Of a stretch of DNA of 62,632 nt, positions 1 to 7,888 are shown one piece after another. This DNA comes from Planctomycetota bacterium (GTDB lineage Bacteria; Planctomycetota; UBA1135; GCA-002686595): the NCBI GenBank assembly GCA_016795245.1, contig JAEUIA010000055.1:1-62632 (forward strand), read 5' to 3'. Within the stretch, counting starts at the first letter, position 1; every line of letters begins with the position of its first letter. The notes beneath the pieces are model-generated. The model saw nothing but the letters and a program-made list of their open reading frames with translations. It searched no databases and was not told the origin of the DNA. Made by a program: the position numbers and the translations under genes.

Positions 1-1
1 C

Positions 2-322
2 GAGGAGCGGGAGCGGGCGTACGCCCTGGAGCTTGCGCGGCGTGAGAAGGCAGAACAGAGGGCGCGGGAAGAGCGGGAGATGGAGGAGAGTCTCCGCGAT
101 CACGTAGCGAGGTGGAAGTTCGCGAAGGAGGCGCGCGAGTACGTTGCCGAGGTGCGCAAGATCGTCGCGGATGCGGGCGTGTCGATCTCGGCGCGCGGAC
201 CGCTCGACGAATCGCTGACATGGATCGAGGGCTTCGCCGAGCGCACCGACCCGCTCACGCCCGTGCGCAAGGAGGCGACTCGCGTCGCGGCGCTCAACGC
301 GAAGAAGTCACAGCCCGACTGA
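2..322 (+). CDS. Partial hypothetical protein, C-terminal part, charged coiled coil
   Basis: The reading frame is open from base 2, so the gene starts outside the window and about 106 C-terminal residues are visible. The first 30 or so are almost all Glu, Arg and Ala and should form a charged helix or coiled coil. The rest is helical and ends with a WIEGFAERTDPLTP stretch. Small proteins with a Glu/Arg-rich helix and a final W...ADR.DP block are, from memory, often found in accessory DNA, but I cannot name a family. An internal ATG at 80 exists; I see no reason to start there because the frame is open upstream in the same codon style. A tRNA gene follows 213 bases downstream on the other strand, and I see nothing in the gap. 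Confidence 0.6.
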   Translation, partial: EERERAYALELARREKAEQRAREEREMEESLRDHVARWKFAKEAREYVAEVRKIVADAGVSISARGPLDESLTWIEGFAERTDPLTPVRKEATRVAALNAKKSQPD

Positions 323-535
323 ACGCGGCATGCAGCTCCCGCTCCACCCGCTCGATTACGGAACGCACGACCTGCGGTCTCACACACCGATGCAGCGCCC
401 CTCGCACCGGAAAACAGCGGCAACGAGCGGCAATCAGCGGAACGCGAAGATGGCACATTGATGGCACAACACTTCGCACGCACGATCACGCAACGCCGCG
501 CGTCGCCACAACTCGCGCACCCACGCAGAGTTGTG

Positions 536-612
536 TGGTGCGCCCGGCGGGATTTGAACCCACGGCCTGCGGTTTAGGAAACCGCCGCTCTATCCAACTG
601 AGCTACGGGCGC
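536..612 (-). tRNA. tRNA-Arg (anticodon CCU)
   Basis: Read on the minus strand, the 7-bp acceptor stem GCGCCCG/CGGGCGC pairs perfectly. The D-arm is GCTC...GAGC. The anticodon stem GCGGT/ACCGC has loop TTCCTAA, so the anticodon is CCT (Arg, AGG codon). The T-arm has loop TTCAAAT. Discriminator A and an encoded CCA end follow at 536-539. No second copy of the tRNA 3' end was noticed nearby, so an integration duplication is not shown. Confidence 0.97.
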
Positions 613-801
613 GATCGAGGGTGGAGAGGGTAACGGGCGGAGGGCCTGGGAGGTATCGCGAGGATGCGGCGACTCGGCCGGAGGCGCGGTGTACGCCGGC
701 GGGGGCTTAGGCAATTCTTAGGATCGCCCGAGCGACCATTTAGGATGCGCGTTGCGTGCGCATGCCCGATGTTCTTCGCGTCACACACGGAGACATCACA
801 C

Positions 802-1491
802 ATGACGCGATTCGATCTGTACACGCACGTTCACAAGGCCGTCCGGGCTCTGCTCTTCGACGCGGTCGAGGCGGTGTCGCGGGCGGATTTCGAGCGGGAT
901 TTCGAGGTGTCCGCGGCGTTGTGCGCGGTGCGGCGCACGCTGCGGCTCCTCGGTTCGCACGCGCGGCACGAGGATGAGGCCATCCACCCGCTGTTGCACC
1001 GGGTCGCGCCCGATCTGGGGGCGGATCTGGAGGCGGCGCACGACAAGTTCGATGGGCTGGAGCGCGAGGTCGAGGTCTTGCTCGCGCGCATCGAGAGCGG
1101 TCATGCGGCCGAGCGCGTCCCGTTGGCGCGGCGTCTGCACGAGATGTTGTGTGGGATGACGGCCGAGCACCTGGTGCACATGGGCGTCGAAGAGACGCGC
1201 TCGAACCGCATGTTGTGGGCGCACTTCACGGATGAAGAACTGGCGGCGGCGCAGGAGCGGATCGTGAGCTCGGTGTCGCCCGAGGAGATGAGCGAGTGGC
1301 TCGAGTGGATGATCCCGGCCGGCAACTGGGGCGAGCGTGTCGATCTCATGTCGGAGATGCGCGCTGCGGTGCCGGCGGATGTGTTCGCGGGCTTGACGTC
1401 GCGCGCGCGGGCGATGGTCGGTGACCGGATGTGGCGCGAACTGCTGGCGGAAGCGGACGAGCGCATTGCGCGGCGCGCGGCGGCCGTCTGA
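802..1491 (+). CDS. Hemerythrin HHE domain protein
   Basis: This 229-residue protein has the helical histidine/glutamate pattern of the hemerythrin HHE cation-binding family (oxygen, NO or iron handling through a non-haem di-iron site). Candidate ligands visible are H9/H11, the H53-x-x-H56-E57 group, H62, H80 and a later HLVHMGVEE segment. The same frame is open upstream to 664, but that part is Arg-rich and unlike the family; ATG 802 starts directly at the first predicted helix and is preferred. The next gene begins 10 bases after the stop, and two c-type cytochromes follow. An operon for oxygen/NO sensing or electron transfer is therefore plausible. The exact ligand (O2, NO, metal) cannot be read from the sequence. 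Confidence 0.87.
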   Translation: MTRFDLYTHVHKAVRALLFDAVEAVSRADFERDFEVSAALCAVRRTLRLLGSHARHEDEAIHPLLHRVAPDLGADLEAAHDKFDGLEREVEVLLARIESGHAAERVPLARRLHEMLCGMTAEHLVHMGVEETRSNRMLWAHFTDEELAAAQERIVSSVSPEEMSEWLEWMIPAGNWGERVDLMSEMRAAVPADVFAGLTSRARAMVGDRMWRELLAEADERIARRAAAV

Positions 1492-1501
1492 GGAGTTTTG
1501 C

Positions 1502-2653
1502 GTGCTTCACGGGTCGAATCATCCGGCGCGCCTGCGCGCCGCAGTGACGGCGTGGGTGCTGTGCACCGGCGCGCTCGTCGTCATCCTCGCTTGCGGACGG
1601 GCTCCGCGCGCGGCGGAGGCGTCGTTCGTGATCGACGAGACTCCGCTGCAGCTCGCGGACACGGGCCTGTATGCCGACATCGCGACGCAGACGATCGCGA
1701 GCGGCGTGTTGGCGTTCGAGCCGCAGTATCCGCTGTGGTCCGACGGCTCGAGCAAGCGGCGCTGGATGCGATTGCCTGCCGGTACCGCGATCGATGCGAC
1801 GAACCCGGATCGCTTCGTGTTCCCGATCGGGACGCGCCTGTGGAAGGAGTTCGCGTTCGAGCGGCGGGTCGAGACGCGCATGTTGACGCGCGCGACGGAC
1901 GGACAGTGGCGGTTTGCGACCTATGTGTGGAATGCGGACCAGAGCGGCGCGACGCTCGCCCCGGAGAAGGGCGTGCGTGGAGCGTGCGAGTCGGCGCCCG
2001 GAGTGCCCTTCGACATCCCTGCGCGCGCGGATTGCGTCGCGTGTCACACGGCGGGGCCGGATGTCGTGCTCGGTTTCAATGCGCTGCAACTGTCGGAGGA
2101 CCGCGATCCGCTCGCGCCGCACGCGCGGCCCTTGCCCGACGGTGCGCTGACGTTGAGCGAGCTGGTGCGGCGCGGGATCGTGGTGCACTTGCCTGAAGCA
2201 CTCGTCGAAACGCCGCCGCGCATCGCGGCTGCGAGCGAGCGTGAACGCGCCGTGCTCGGGTACCTCAACACGAATTGCGGCATCTGCCATTCGATCCGCA
2301 ACCCGATCCCCGGGTTGGACCTGGACCTGTCGTACTCGCTCGCTGCGACTGAGGCGGAGACTCCGGCCGCGATCTCGACCACCGTCGACCGGCCCAGTCG
2401 CTTTCGCTGGCCGACCGACACAACGCCGCTGCGCATCGCGCGCGCCGAGCCGGACCTCAGTGTGCTCACGCGCCGCATGGCCTCGCGCCAACCGCTGTCG
2501 CAGATGCCGCCCTTGGGCACGCACCTCCGCGACGACGTCGCGCTCGAACTCGTCACTGCCTGGATGCACTCGGACCTGGATCCCGAGTGCTGCGGCGGGA
2601 CGCTCACCTCGATTCTTCCCTCTACACACAACCAGAAAACTCGCAAGCCATGA
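1502..2653 (+). CDS. Diheme c-type cytochrome (SO_2930-like)
   Basis: The protein has 383 residues from GTG 1502, which is placed 7 bases after a GAGGAG ribosome-binding site that overlaps the end of the hemerythrin gene. A hydrophobic N-terminal segment (about residues 12-30) ends in VILAC, so it is exported and possibly a lipoprotein. Two haem c motifs are visible, CVACH at Cys178 and CGICH at Cys259. The YPLWSDGS...KRRWMRLP, GTRLWKEF and YVWN blocks match my memory of the SO_2930-type diheme cytochromes. It should act as an electron carrier outside the cytoplasmic membrane. Its stop overlaps the ATG of the next cytochrome gene (ATGA), which indicates translational coupling. Confidence 0.88.
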   Translation: MLHGSNHPARLRAAVTAWVLCTGALVVILACGRAPRAAEASFVIDETPLQLADTGLYADIATQTIASGVLAFEPQYPLWSDGSSKRRWMRLPAGTAIDATNPDRFVFPIGTRLWKEFAFERRVETRMLTRATDGQWRFATYVWNADQSGATLAPEKGVRGACESAPGVPFDIPARADCVACHTAGPDVVLGFNALQLSEDRDPLAPHARPLPDGALTLSELVRRGIVVHLPEALVETPPRIAAASERERAVLGYLNTNCGICHSIRNPIPGLDLDLSYSLAATEAETPAAISTTVDRPSRFRWPTDTTPLRIARAEPDLSVLTRRMASRQPLSQMPPLGTHLRDDVALELVTAWMHSDLDPECCGGTLTSILPSTHNQKTRKP

Positions 2654-3231
2654 CTACTTCCAAACTGTCTGCCAACCTCAAGTGGATCGCGCTCGTCTCG
2701 ATCTTCGGCCTCGTCGCGTTGATGGCCGGCGCTGTCGAAGGGCGCGTCGTCACGCACGCGAATACGGTCGCGCGCGGCAAGTACCTCGTCGAGGCGATCG
2801 GTTGCGCCGATTGCCACACGCCGCTGGTGATGACCGAGCGCGGCCCGGAGCGCGACATGAAGCGCAGTCTGTCCGGTCATCCGTCCGACATGATCCTGCC
2901 GCCCGCGCCGGTGTTGCCGCCGGGACCGTGGATGTTCACGGCCTCGGGCACGATGACGGCGTGGTCTGGACCGTGGGGCACGAGTTTCACCGCGAACTTG
3001 ACGCCCGATCGCGAGACCGGATTGGGCGCGTGGACCGCCGACCAGTTCCTCGCCACGATTCGCACGCAGCGGCACATGGGGATCGGTCGACCCTTGCTCC
3101 CGCCGATGCCGGCCGAGATCTACGCCAGCATGACCGACGAAGACTTGCGCTCGATCTTCGCGTACCTGCAATCGATCCCCGCGGTCGTGAACAAGGTGCC
3201 GGAGCCGTTGCCGCCGGTCGAGACGCGTTGA
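2650..3231 (+). CDS. Membrane-anchored monoheme c-type cytochrome
   Basis: The protein has 193 residues with an N-terminal hydrophobic helix (about residues 10-30) serving as signal or anchor. One haem c motif, CADCH, lies at Cys52. A C-terminal helix block, TDEDLRSIFAYLQSIP, is typical of class I cytochrome c domains of the kind paired with dehydrogenases. Met residues in the PLLPPMP segment could supply the sixth haem ligand. ATG 2650 overlaps the preceding stop by four bases, so the two cytochromes are coupled and probably exchange electrons. No dehydrogenase subunit is seen next to them. The upstream in-frame extension to 2587 lies inside the preceding gene and is not needed. Confidence 0.88.
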   Translation: MTTSKLSANLKWIALVSIFGLVALMAGAVEGRVVTHANTVARGKYLVEAIGCADCHTPLVMTERGPERDMKRSLSGHPSDMILPPAPVLPPGPWMFTASGTMTAWSGPWGTSFTANLTPDRETGLGAWTADQFLATIRTQRHMGIGRPLLPPMPAEIYASMTDEDLRSIFAYLQSIPAVVNKVPEPLPPVETR

Positions 3232-3285
3232 GCGGAGCTATAGCCGTTCGGGGGCGGCAGGTGCGGCGTAGAATCCGCACCTGTC

Positions 3286-3774
3286 GTGCAAGTACAGATT
3301 CCGACCGAGCTGGCTGAGTTCCTTCAATCGGGCATCTCGATCCTGGTCGGCACGCGCGATGCGCGCCTGACGCCCGAGGCGGCGCGCGTGCTCGGAGCGC
3401 GCATCGAAAACGGCGGTCGGGAGGTGGTGGCGTTCCTGTCGAAGGCGACCGCGGAACGCACGCTCGCCAATTTGCGCGACAACGGGCGCGCCGCCGTGTG
3501 CTTCACGTCCGTGGACCACCGTTCGTACCAGATCAAGGGTCGCGCCTTGGAGGTGCGCGATGCGGACGAGGACGACCGCAAGCTGATCGAACGCTACCGC
3601 GCGGCAGTGGCGCAACATTTCGGCACGGTCGGGTTGCCGCCGCGCTTGACGTACAGAATGAGCTACTGGCCTGCGCACGCGCTGCGCGTCGCGGTCGAGG
3701 AAGTGTTCATCCAGACGCCCGGACCCGGCGCGGGCGGGCCGTTGGGGCAGCCGCGCCGCGGGCTCAAGTCATGA
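3286..3774 (+). CDS. Pyridoxamine 5'-phosphate oxidase-like FMN split-barrel protein
   Basis: This 162-residue protein has the split-barrel pattern of flavin-binding PNPOx-like proteins: an N-terminal helix, then alternating strands such as SILVGTRDA, REVVAFLS and RAAVCFT, then YQIKGRALEV. The family binds FMN or related cofactors and often reduces small substrates. The start is GTG 3286; no strong ribosome-binding site is visible. The stop overlaps the ATG of a second split-barrel protein by four bases (ATGA), so both are made together and could form a heteromeric pair. The C-terminus is rich in Pro and Gly and probably flexible. The substrate is unknown. Confidence 0.8.
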   Translation: MQVQIPTELAEFLQSGISILVGTRDARLTPEAARVLGARIENGGREVVAFLSKATAERTLANLRDNGRAAVCFTSVDHRSYQIKGRALEVRDADEDDRKLIERYRAAVAQHFGTVGLPPRLTYRMSYWPAHALRVAVEEVFIQTPGPGAGGPLGQPRRGLKS

Positions 3775-5165
3775 AGCGCCTCGCCGAACTGCAGCCGTGT
3801 TTCCAAGGCGTCATCCCGTCGTTGATGGCGACGTGCAGCGCCGACGGCGAGCCCAACGTCACGTACATCTCGCAGGTCTACTACGTCGACGAAAAGCACG
3901 TCGCGCTGTCGTGCCAGTTCTTCAACAAGACGCGCCGCAACGTGGCTGAAAACCCGTACGCGACGGTCGTCTTGCACGATCCGATCACCTTCGAGACCTG
4001 GAGATTGCTGTTGCGCTTCGTGCGCGCCGAAACGGAGGGTGCGCTGTTCGACCAGATGTCGATGCGCATCCAGGTGATCGCCTCCCACACGGGCATGGCC
4101 GGCGTGTTTCGCTTGTTGTCGGCCGACGTGTACGACGTGCTCTCGTGCGACCCGGTCGAAGGCTTCTTGATGCCGCCCGATCCGGTGCTCGACGCGCTCG
4201 CCCCGCCCACCGTGCCCGGCCCGATGACGGAATTGCGCGGCTTGCAGCTCGTGTCGGAGCGCATCGCGCGCGCCGTCGATCTCGATGGTCTCTTGGCCGA
4301 GACCTTGCTCGGCCTGGACGAGACACTGGGGTTCTCGCATTCGATGGTGTTGCTCGCGGACGATTGCACGGGGCGCCTCGTCTCGATCGCGAGCCGCGGG
4401 TACGGGGCCGCCGGCATCGGCGCCGAAGTTTTGCCCGGACACGGCGTGATCGGTACGGCGGCCGAGAAGCGGCGACTGCTGCGCATCTCCGGCATGGGCA
4501 CCGAACTGCGCTACGGCCGCGCGATCCGCAGTCGCGTCGAAGAGAGCGGCGGATCGTCGCAACTCACGCCGGAGATTCCGCTGCCGGGTCTCGCGGATGC
4601 GCAGGCACAACTCGCACTGCCGTTAATCGCGTCCGAACGATTGGTCGGCGTGCTGGCGGTCGAGAGCCCCAACCCTTTGTGTTTCGACGAGTGGGACGAA
4701 GCCTTCTTGCAGATCGTCGGACATCAGATCGCGGTCGGGATCGATCGCATGCAAGCTCTGGAGGACGACGTCGAGCCCGACACGACTGTCGCGACGCACA
4801 ACGGCGTGCACGCGCCGGCCACGGCGGTCGCCGTGCGCAAGCACACCTTCGTCTACTTCAAGAACGACGACTGCGTCTTCGTCGACGGCGAGTACCTGAT
4901 CCGCAACATCCCCGGCAAGATCCTGTGGAAGGTGTTGCGCCAACACGTCGATGAGGGTCGCGTCGAGTTCACGAACCGCGAACTGCGCCTCGATCCGACG
5001 CTGGGTTTGCCCCCGATCAAGGACAACCTGGAGACGCGCTTGATCCTGTTGCGCAAGCGCCTGGCGGAGAAGTGTCCGGATGTGCGCATCGTGCCGGTGA
5101 AGCGTGGCCGGTTTGCGCTCAAGGCCGAAGGCGCGATCGAATTGGTGGAAAAGGACCGGGCCTGA
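3771..5165 (+). CDS. FMN split-barrel / GAF / C-terminal DNA-binding-like fusion protein
   Basis: The protein has 464 residues from ATG 3771. Residues 1-150 look like a PNPOx-type split barrel (SLMATCSADGEPNVTYIS, HVALSCQFFNKTRRN). Residues about 160-335 form a GAF domain (TLGFSHSMVLLADD, LALPLIASERLVGVLAVES). Residues about 350-464 form a compact domain (FVYFKNDDCVFVDGEYLI, GKILWKVLRQH, NREL, RLILLRKRLAEKCPDVRI) whose helices resemble the winged-helix output seen after some GAF domains. The arrangement suggests a flavin- or haem-linked redox sensor with a regulatory output. The frame is open upstream to 3498 within the previous gene, but the ATGA overlap and the fit to the domain start favour 3771. 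The role of the C-terminal domain is an inference. Confidence 0.8.
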   Translation: MKRLAELQPCFQGVIPSLMATCSADGEPNVTYISQVYYVDEKHVALSCQFFNKTRRNVAENPYATVVLHDPITFETWRLLLRFVRAETEGALFDQMSMRIQVIASHTGMAGVFRLLSADVYDVLSCDPVEGFLMPPDPVLDALAPPTVPGPMTELRGLQLVSERIARAVDLDGLLAETLLGLDETLGFSHSMVLLADDCTGRLVSIASRGYGAAGIGAEVLPGHGVIGTAAEKRRLLRISGMGTELRYGRAIRSRVEESGGSSQLTPEIPLPGLADAQAQLALPLIASERLVGVLAVESPNPLCFDEWDEAFLQIVGHQIAVGIDRMQALEDDVEPDTTVATHNGVHAPATAVAVRKHTFVYFKNDDCVFVDGEYLIRNIPGKILWKVLRQHVDEGRVEFTNRELRLDPTLGLPPIKDNLETRLILLRKRLAEKCPDVRIVPVKRGRFALKAEGAIELVEKDRA

Positions 5166-5254
5166 GACCGACCTGCGCGCGCACTCAAGGATCGGGGCCA
5201 TTGGGTCGATGATCCGAGCGTCGTCGCCGCCTCCAACCGCGGACGACGCGGATC

Positions 5255-5896
5255 ATGACGATCAGTCACAGCCTCGAAGGCGCGAGTGGCGATGCGACGG
5301 CGCCGAAGGTACGCCCTTCGTCGAGTACGCGGCCGTCCGAGCGGCCCGTGAACCTGGGCCCGAAACCGCCGGCGTGGAATCGCTCGACGCGCGCGATCGT
5401 GCGCGCCCAGACCGCGGTGCACGCGACCTTGTTCATCGCCGTCGCCGTGATGCTCGTGTTCGTCGCGACGCGGCGCCAACCGGGCAAGATGCGTGCGTGG
5501 GTCGAGGCCGAACGGCCCATGATCGAGTTGCGACTCTCGCTGGCGGAGTTGCGCGCGATCATCACCGACTATCACGTCGAACACGGCGCGTTCCCCGGTT
5601 GCGACGCGAATGGAGCCGCTGTGCCGCGCTGGTTCGAGCGCCAGTGGGAGCGCGCGATCGAGCGCTCGAACTCCGCGCCCGGCAACGCACGGCTCACGGC
5701 CTCGGGTGCGCCCGGCGGCGTGCCGCACAATCCGGTCAACGGCCTCGCGACCGTGCGCTTCCTCGCGAGCAACGACCCGTGGCCGGTCGCTGCCGACGAC
5801 GCTACGGGCTGGGTCTACAGACCCTCGACCGGCGAGATCCGCGCGAATTGCACCGGAAATGCCTTCGGGTCCGGGCCCGCCTATTGGGATCTGTAG
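5255..5896 (+). CDS. Pseudopilin-like membrane protein
   Basis: The protein has 213 residues. After a polar, Pro/Ser-rich N-terminal region of about 50 residues comes one hydrophobic helix (ATLFIAVAVMLVFVATR). A long amphipathic helix with a GspG-like pattern follows (ELRAIITDYHVEHGAFPG), then a globular end with NPVNG and GWVYRPSTGEIRAN motifs common in GspG-type pseudopilins. The classic G-F-x-x-x-E prepilin peptidase site is missing, so processing as a pilin is doubtful. A true pseudopilin gene follows 58 bases downstream, which supports a role in type II secretion or a related pilus. It could be an anchored assembly partner of that pseudopilin. Confidence 0.68.
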   Translation: MTISHSLEGASGDATAPKVRPSSSTRPSERPVNLGPKPPAWNRSTRAIVRAQTAVHATLFIAVAVMLVFVATRRQPGKMRAWVEAERPMIELRLSLAELRAIITDYHVEHGAFPGCDANGAAVPRWFERQWERAIERSNSAPGNARLTASGAPGGVPHNPVNGLATVRFLASNDPWPVAADDATGWVYRPSTGEIRANCTGNAFGSGPAYWDL

Positions 5897-5954
5897 CGGA
5901 ACGTTCAGTCGGTACGGCGGCGAGGTCGAAGAGTCGCAGAGGTCCGCAGCAGAG

Positions 5955-6443
5955 ATGATCAAGCGCGTGCAAGGAAGGACTCGAGGGTTCACGATCCTCG
6001 AGCTGTGTGTGACGCTCGTCTTGATCACCGTGACGGCGACGCTGTCGATCTGGGCCTATTTTTCCAGGTCGGAGATCACGCTAGTGAACGCCGCCGAGCT
6101 CCTGGTCGAGGACCTGCGCATCGCGCAGATGCGCGCAGCGTGCAACCGCACGCCGGTCGAAGTGGTGTTCGACCGCAAGGCCAACAGCTACCACGTCGCC
6201 GGCATCGACGACCCCAGCCTGCCGCGCGAAGGCCGGCCGCGCGCCTACGCCGTCGACGCCGTGTTCGAAGGCGTGCGCATCACAGGCGACGACCTCGGTG
6301 CGACGCAGACGATCACCTTCAACGAGCGCGGACAGGCGGTGCGCGCGGCGCGCATCACGCTCTCTTTCCGCGGCGATTCGCGCACCGTGCTCGTGCCGAC
6401 CGGCGAGAACTACGCCGTGCTGGCGGACGAGCCGCATCACTGA
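5955..6443 (+). CDS. Type II secretion minor pseudopilin, GspH-like
   Basis: The protein has 162 residues from ATG 5955. It begins with a short basic leader followed by RGFTILELCVTLVLITVTA, a standard type IV prepilin signal: cleavage after Gly with Glu at position +5 and a hydrophobic helix. The body resembles GspH/FimT minor pseudopilins (ELLVEDLRIAQMRAACNRTPVEVVF, ITFNERGQ). A role in a type II secretion pseudopilus is likely. No secretion ATPase or secretin lies in the window, so the main cluster must be elsewhere. The frame is open upstream to 5610 inside the previous gene, but the prepilin leader fixes the start. A hairpin with a T-run follows the stop. Confidence 0.83.
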   Translation: MIKRVQGRTRGFTILELCVTLVLITVTATLSIWAYFSRSEITLVNAAELLVEDLRIAQMRAACNRTPVEVVFDRKANSYHVAGIDDPSLPREGRPRAYAVDAVFEGVRITGDDLGATQTITFNERGQAVRAARITLSFRGDSRTVLVPTGENYAVLADEPHH

Positions 6444-6449
6444 GCGGCG

Positions 6450-6484
6450 GCCCGGATCGATCGACCCTCACAGGTCGGGCTTTT
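6450..6484 (+). terminator. Likely rho-independent terminator after the pseudopilin genes
   Basis: A short stem CGACC/GGTCG (6462-6466 with 6473-6477), or alternatively GCCCG/CGGGC (6450-6454 with 6476-6480), is followed by TTTT at 6481-6484. It lies just after the stop of the GspH-like gene. Confidence 0.5.
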
Positions 6485-6651
6485 CCAGCGTGCGCCTGAA
6501 CGGTCGCGGCCCGGGCCTTGCGAGCGGCGGAGCGAACCCGCATCCGACCAGACCAGGCAGCGCGGTCGAGAGCGCGACGTTCGATCCGGGAGCATGCTGC
6601 GCGCAAGCTATCGGAACCGTGCCTCGGGCAAACCGCCCGACGGGCTCCTCG

Positions 6652-6691
6652 AAAAAAAAGGGAGTCGTCTCCTTTGGGGGGAGACGACTCC
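6652..6691 (-). terminator. Strong rho-independent terminator for the minus strand
   Basis: A perfect 12-bp stem GGAGTCGTCTCC/GGAGACGACTCC (6661-6672 with 6680-6691) has a 7-base loop. On the minus strand it is followed by eight T residues (A-run at 6652-6659). It would end transcripts coming from the rhodanese gene and the structured region behind it. Confidence 0.88.
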
Positions 6692-6918
6692 GCGCGGGTC
6701 GTACCTGATTTGCACCAGGCGACGGCCGGAACTTGGTGGCAGAACCGCATTCCGGCGGCTCTGAAGTCTTGGCAGGGTGACCACAGAGCGCTGCGATGGG
6801 GACCGCAGCTCCGAACACTGGGGAGTGTCCGGGCATGGAACCGGGTGGCAGAACCCAACTCCTTGCTCCTGAAGTGTATCGGCAGATCGGAGAAGGTGTC
6901 TACGCCTTAAGTGCTGCT
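6692..6918 (-). other. Non-coding structured region downstream of the rhodanese gene, with an imperfect repeat
   Basis: These 227 bases between the rhodanese stop and the minus-strand terminator hold no convincing gene. Read on the minus strand they contain two imperfect copies of a roughly 40-base unit (in + coordinates 6837-6875 and 6728-6767). Each goes ACTTCAG ... GGTTCTGCCACC ... GTTCC, with the start points about 109 bases apart. The GGTTCTGCCACC core is identical in both. The region could be a long structured 3' UTR or a separate small RNA that uses the terminator at 6652-6691. I do not recognise a known riboswitch or RNA family. Confidence 0.5.
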
Positions 6919-7452
6919 CTAGGCGCGAGAATGGGAAGAACCTGCCCCTCTGCGCCAGGCGTCGACCCCTCCGCGCAGGGAAAAAACCTGCTCGAAGCCG
7001 TGGCCTTTGAAATAAGCGGCGACGTCGAGGGCGCGCTGGCCGTCCTGGCAGGCGAACACGATGCGCCGGTCCTTGGGCAACGTCATGTACTTCCCCGAGT
7101 CGTTGTAGTCGAGCGGCTCGGCGCCCTCGAGCGCCCCGTTGGCGTGCTCCTCGGGCATGCGCACGTCGATGAAGGAAAAGTCCTCCCCCCCCTGCAACCA
7201 GCCGCGGACCACGGCCGGATCGACCTGCATGTTCGAGTCCATGTCCTGCGCGATCAGGATCGTGCGGATGGCCTCGGGCACGTCGAGGATGTTGTGGTCC
7301 TTGCACACCTGCGCCAGCGTGTCGGTCGGTTGGAAGCCGCAGGAGGAGCACCCGCCCACGTGGTAGCGCTGGAACAGGGCGCGCTGGGCCGCCGGGGCGA
7401 CGGCCAGGATGGCCTCCATGGTCATCTCGGGGCGGATCGTGGGTTGGGTCAT
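6919..7452 (-). CDS. Rhodanese-domain protein with N-terminal DUF1858-like domain
   Basis: The protein has 177 residues. Residues 1-70 resemble the small helical DUF1858/ScdA-type domain (MTMEAILAVAPAAQRALF, then CSSCGF and ILDVPEAIRTIL). Residues about 75-170 form a rhodanese domain with the FIDVRMPEEHANG entry motif and the active-site loop starting at Cys in ACQDGQRA, followed by GHGFEQVFSLRGGVDAW. It should transfer sulfane sulfur through that Cys. The CSSC pair in the N-terminal domain may bind metal or react with sulfur. It is cytoplasmic, with no signal peptide. It is a single gene whose transcript would run through a 227-base structured region to a strong terminator. Confidence 0.9.
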   Translation of the reverse strand: MTQPTIRPEMTMEAILAVAPAAQRALFQRYHVGGCSSCGFQPTDTLAQVCKDHNILDVPEAIRTILIAQDMDSNMQVDPAVVRGWLQGGEDFSFIDVRMPEEHANGALEGAEPLDYNDSGKYMTLPKDRRIVFACQDGQRALDVAAYFKGHGFEQVFSLRGGVDAWRRGAGSSHSRA

Positions 7453-7756
7453 CGGGCGGGCTCGCGGGGGCTGGGTCGGGCGGGGGGCAAAGGGTCAGTC
7501 TAATCCCTCGTCGGCGCGGTGGAAGCCCCGGCAAAAAGGACCTTCCTGGCGCCTGAGCGGCGGTTCTGGTTCGAACTTGCAGATTTCCCGATTGTGGGAC
7601 CGGCGAACTGCCGACAGAATGCATTCGTGGTGCCGACGCCTGTCGTGGCATCTCGAATTCGGAACGCGGTCTTGCCCTTCCGACCCCCCCAACCAGAGAA
7701 ACACACCATGACATCGGTCCCACGGCGCAGGCTTCGGCTTGCACCAGGTTGGACGG
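7453..7756. other. Intergenic stretch without a recognisable gene
   Basis: These 304 bases separate the start of the minus-strand rhodanese gene from the first copy of the 108-bp element. Short frames are present but have no codon signal or family likeness. Promoters for both directions must lie here, but I could not pick a convincing -35/-10 pair. Confidence 0.5.
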
Positions 7757-7864
7757 AACGCGATCCAAATTCGAACACCTCCAAAGAGGTGAACGGACAG
7801 GCAGGCGCTGCCGCGGGGTGGCGCCAGAGAGAGTCGAGGGGAACCTCGACTCTCCTTTTCTAGG
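7757..7864 (+). ncRNA. sRNA-like 108-bp element, copy A (three hairpins and terminator)
   Basis: This 108-base block recurs at 8622-8729 with one base change. Read on the + strand it folds into three consecutive hairpins: CACCTC/GAGGTG (7776-7791), GGCGCTGCC/GGTGGCGCC with loop GCGG (7804-7825), and GAGAGTCGAGG/CCTCGACTCTC with loop GGAA (7829-7854). The last is followed by CTTTTC, a rho-independent terminator. The unit looks like a complete small RNA. The ATG of the next gene is 25 bases downstream of the element, so a leader or attenuator role for that gene is an alternative. The second copy has no such gene behind it, which favours an independent RNA. No known family was recognised. Confidence 0.62.
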
Positions 7865-7888
7865 TGCGCGCGGCGCAGACTTGGGCGC

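Noticed and set aside
7757..7864. Idea that the 108-bp element is a known riboswitch
   Set aside because: I compared it by memory with c-di-GMP, cobalamin, TPP, glycine, fluoride and guanidine types; none of their conserved cores is present.
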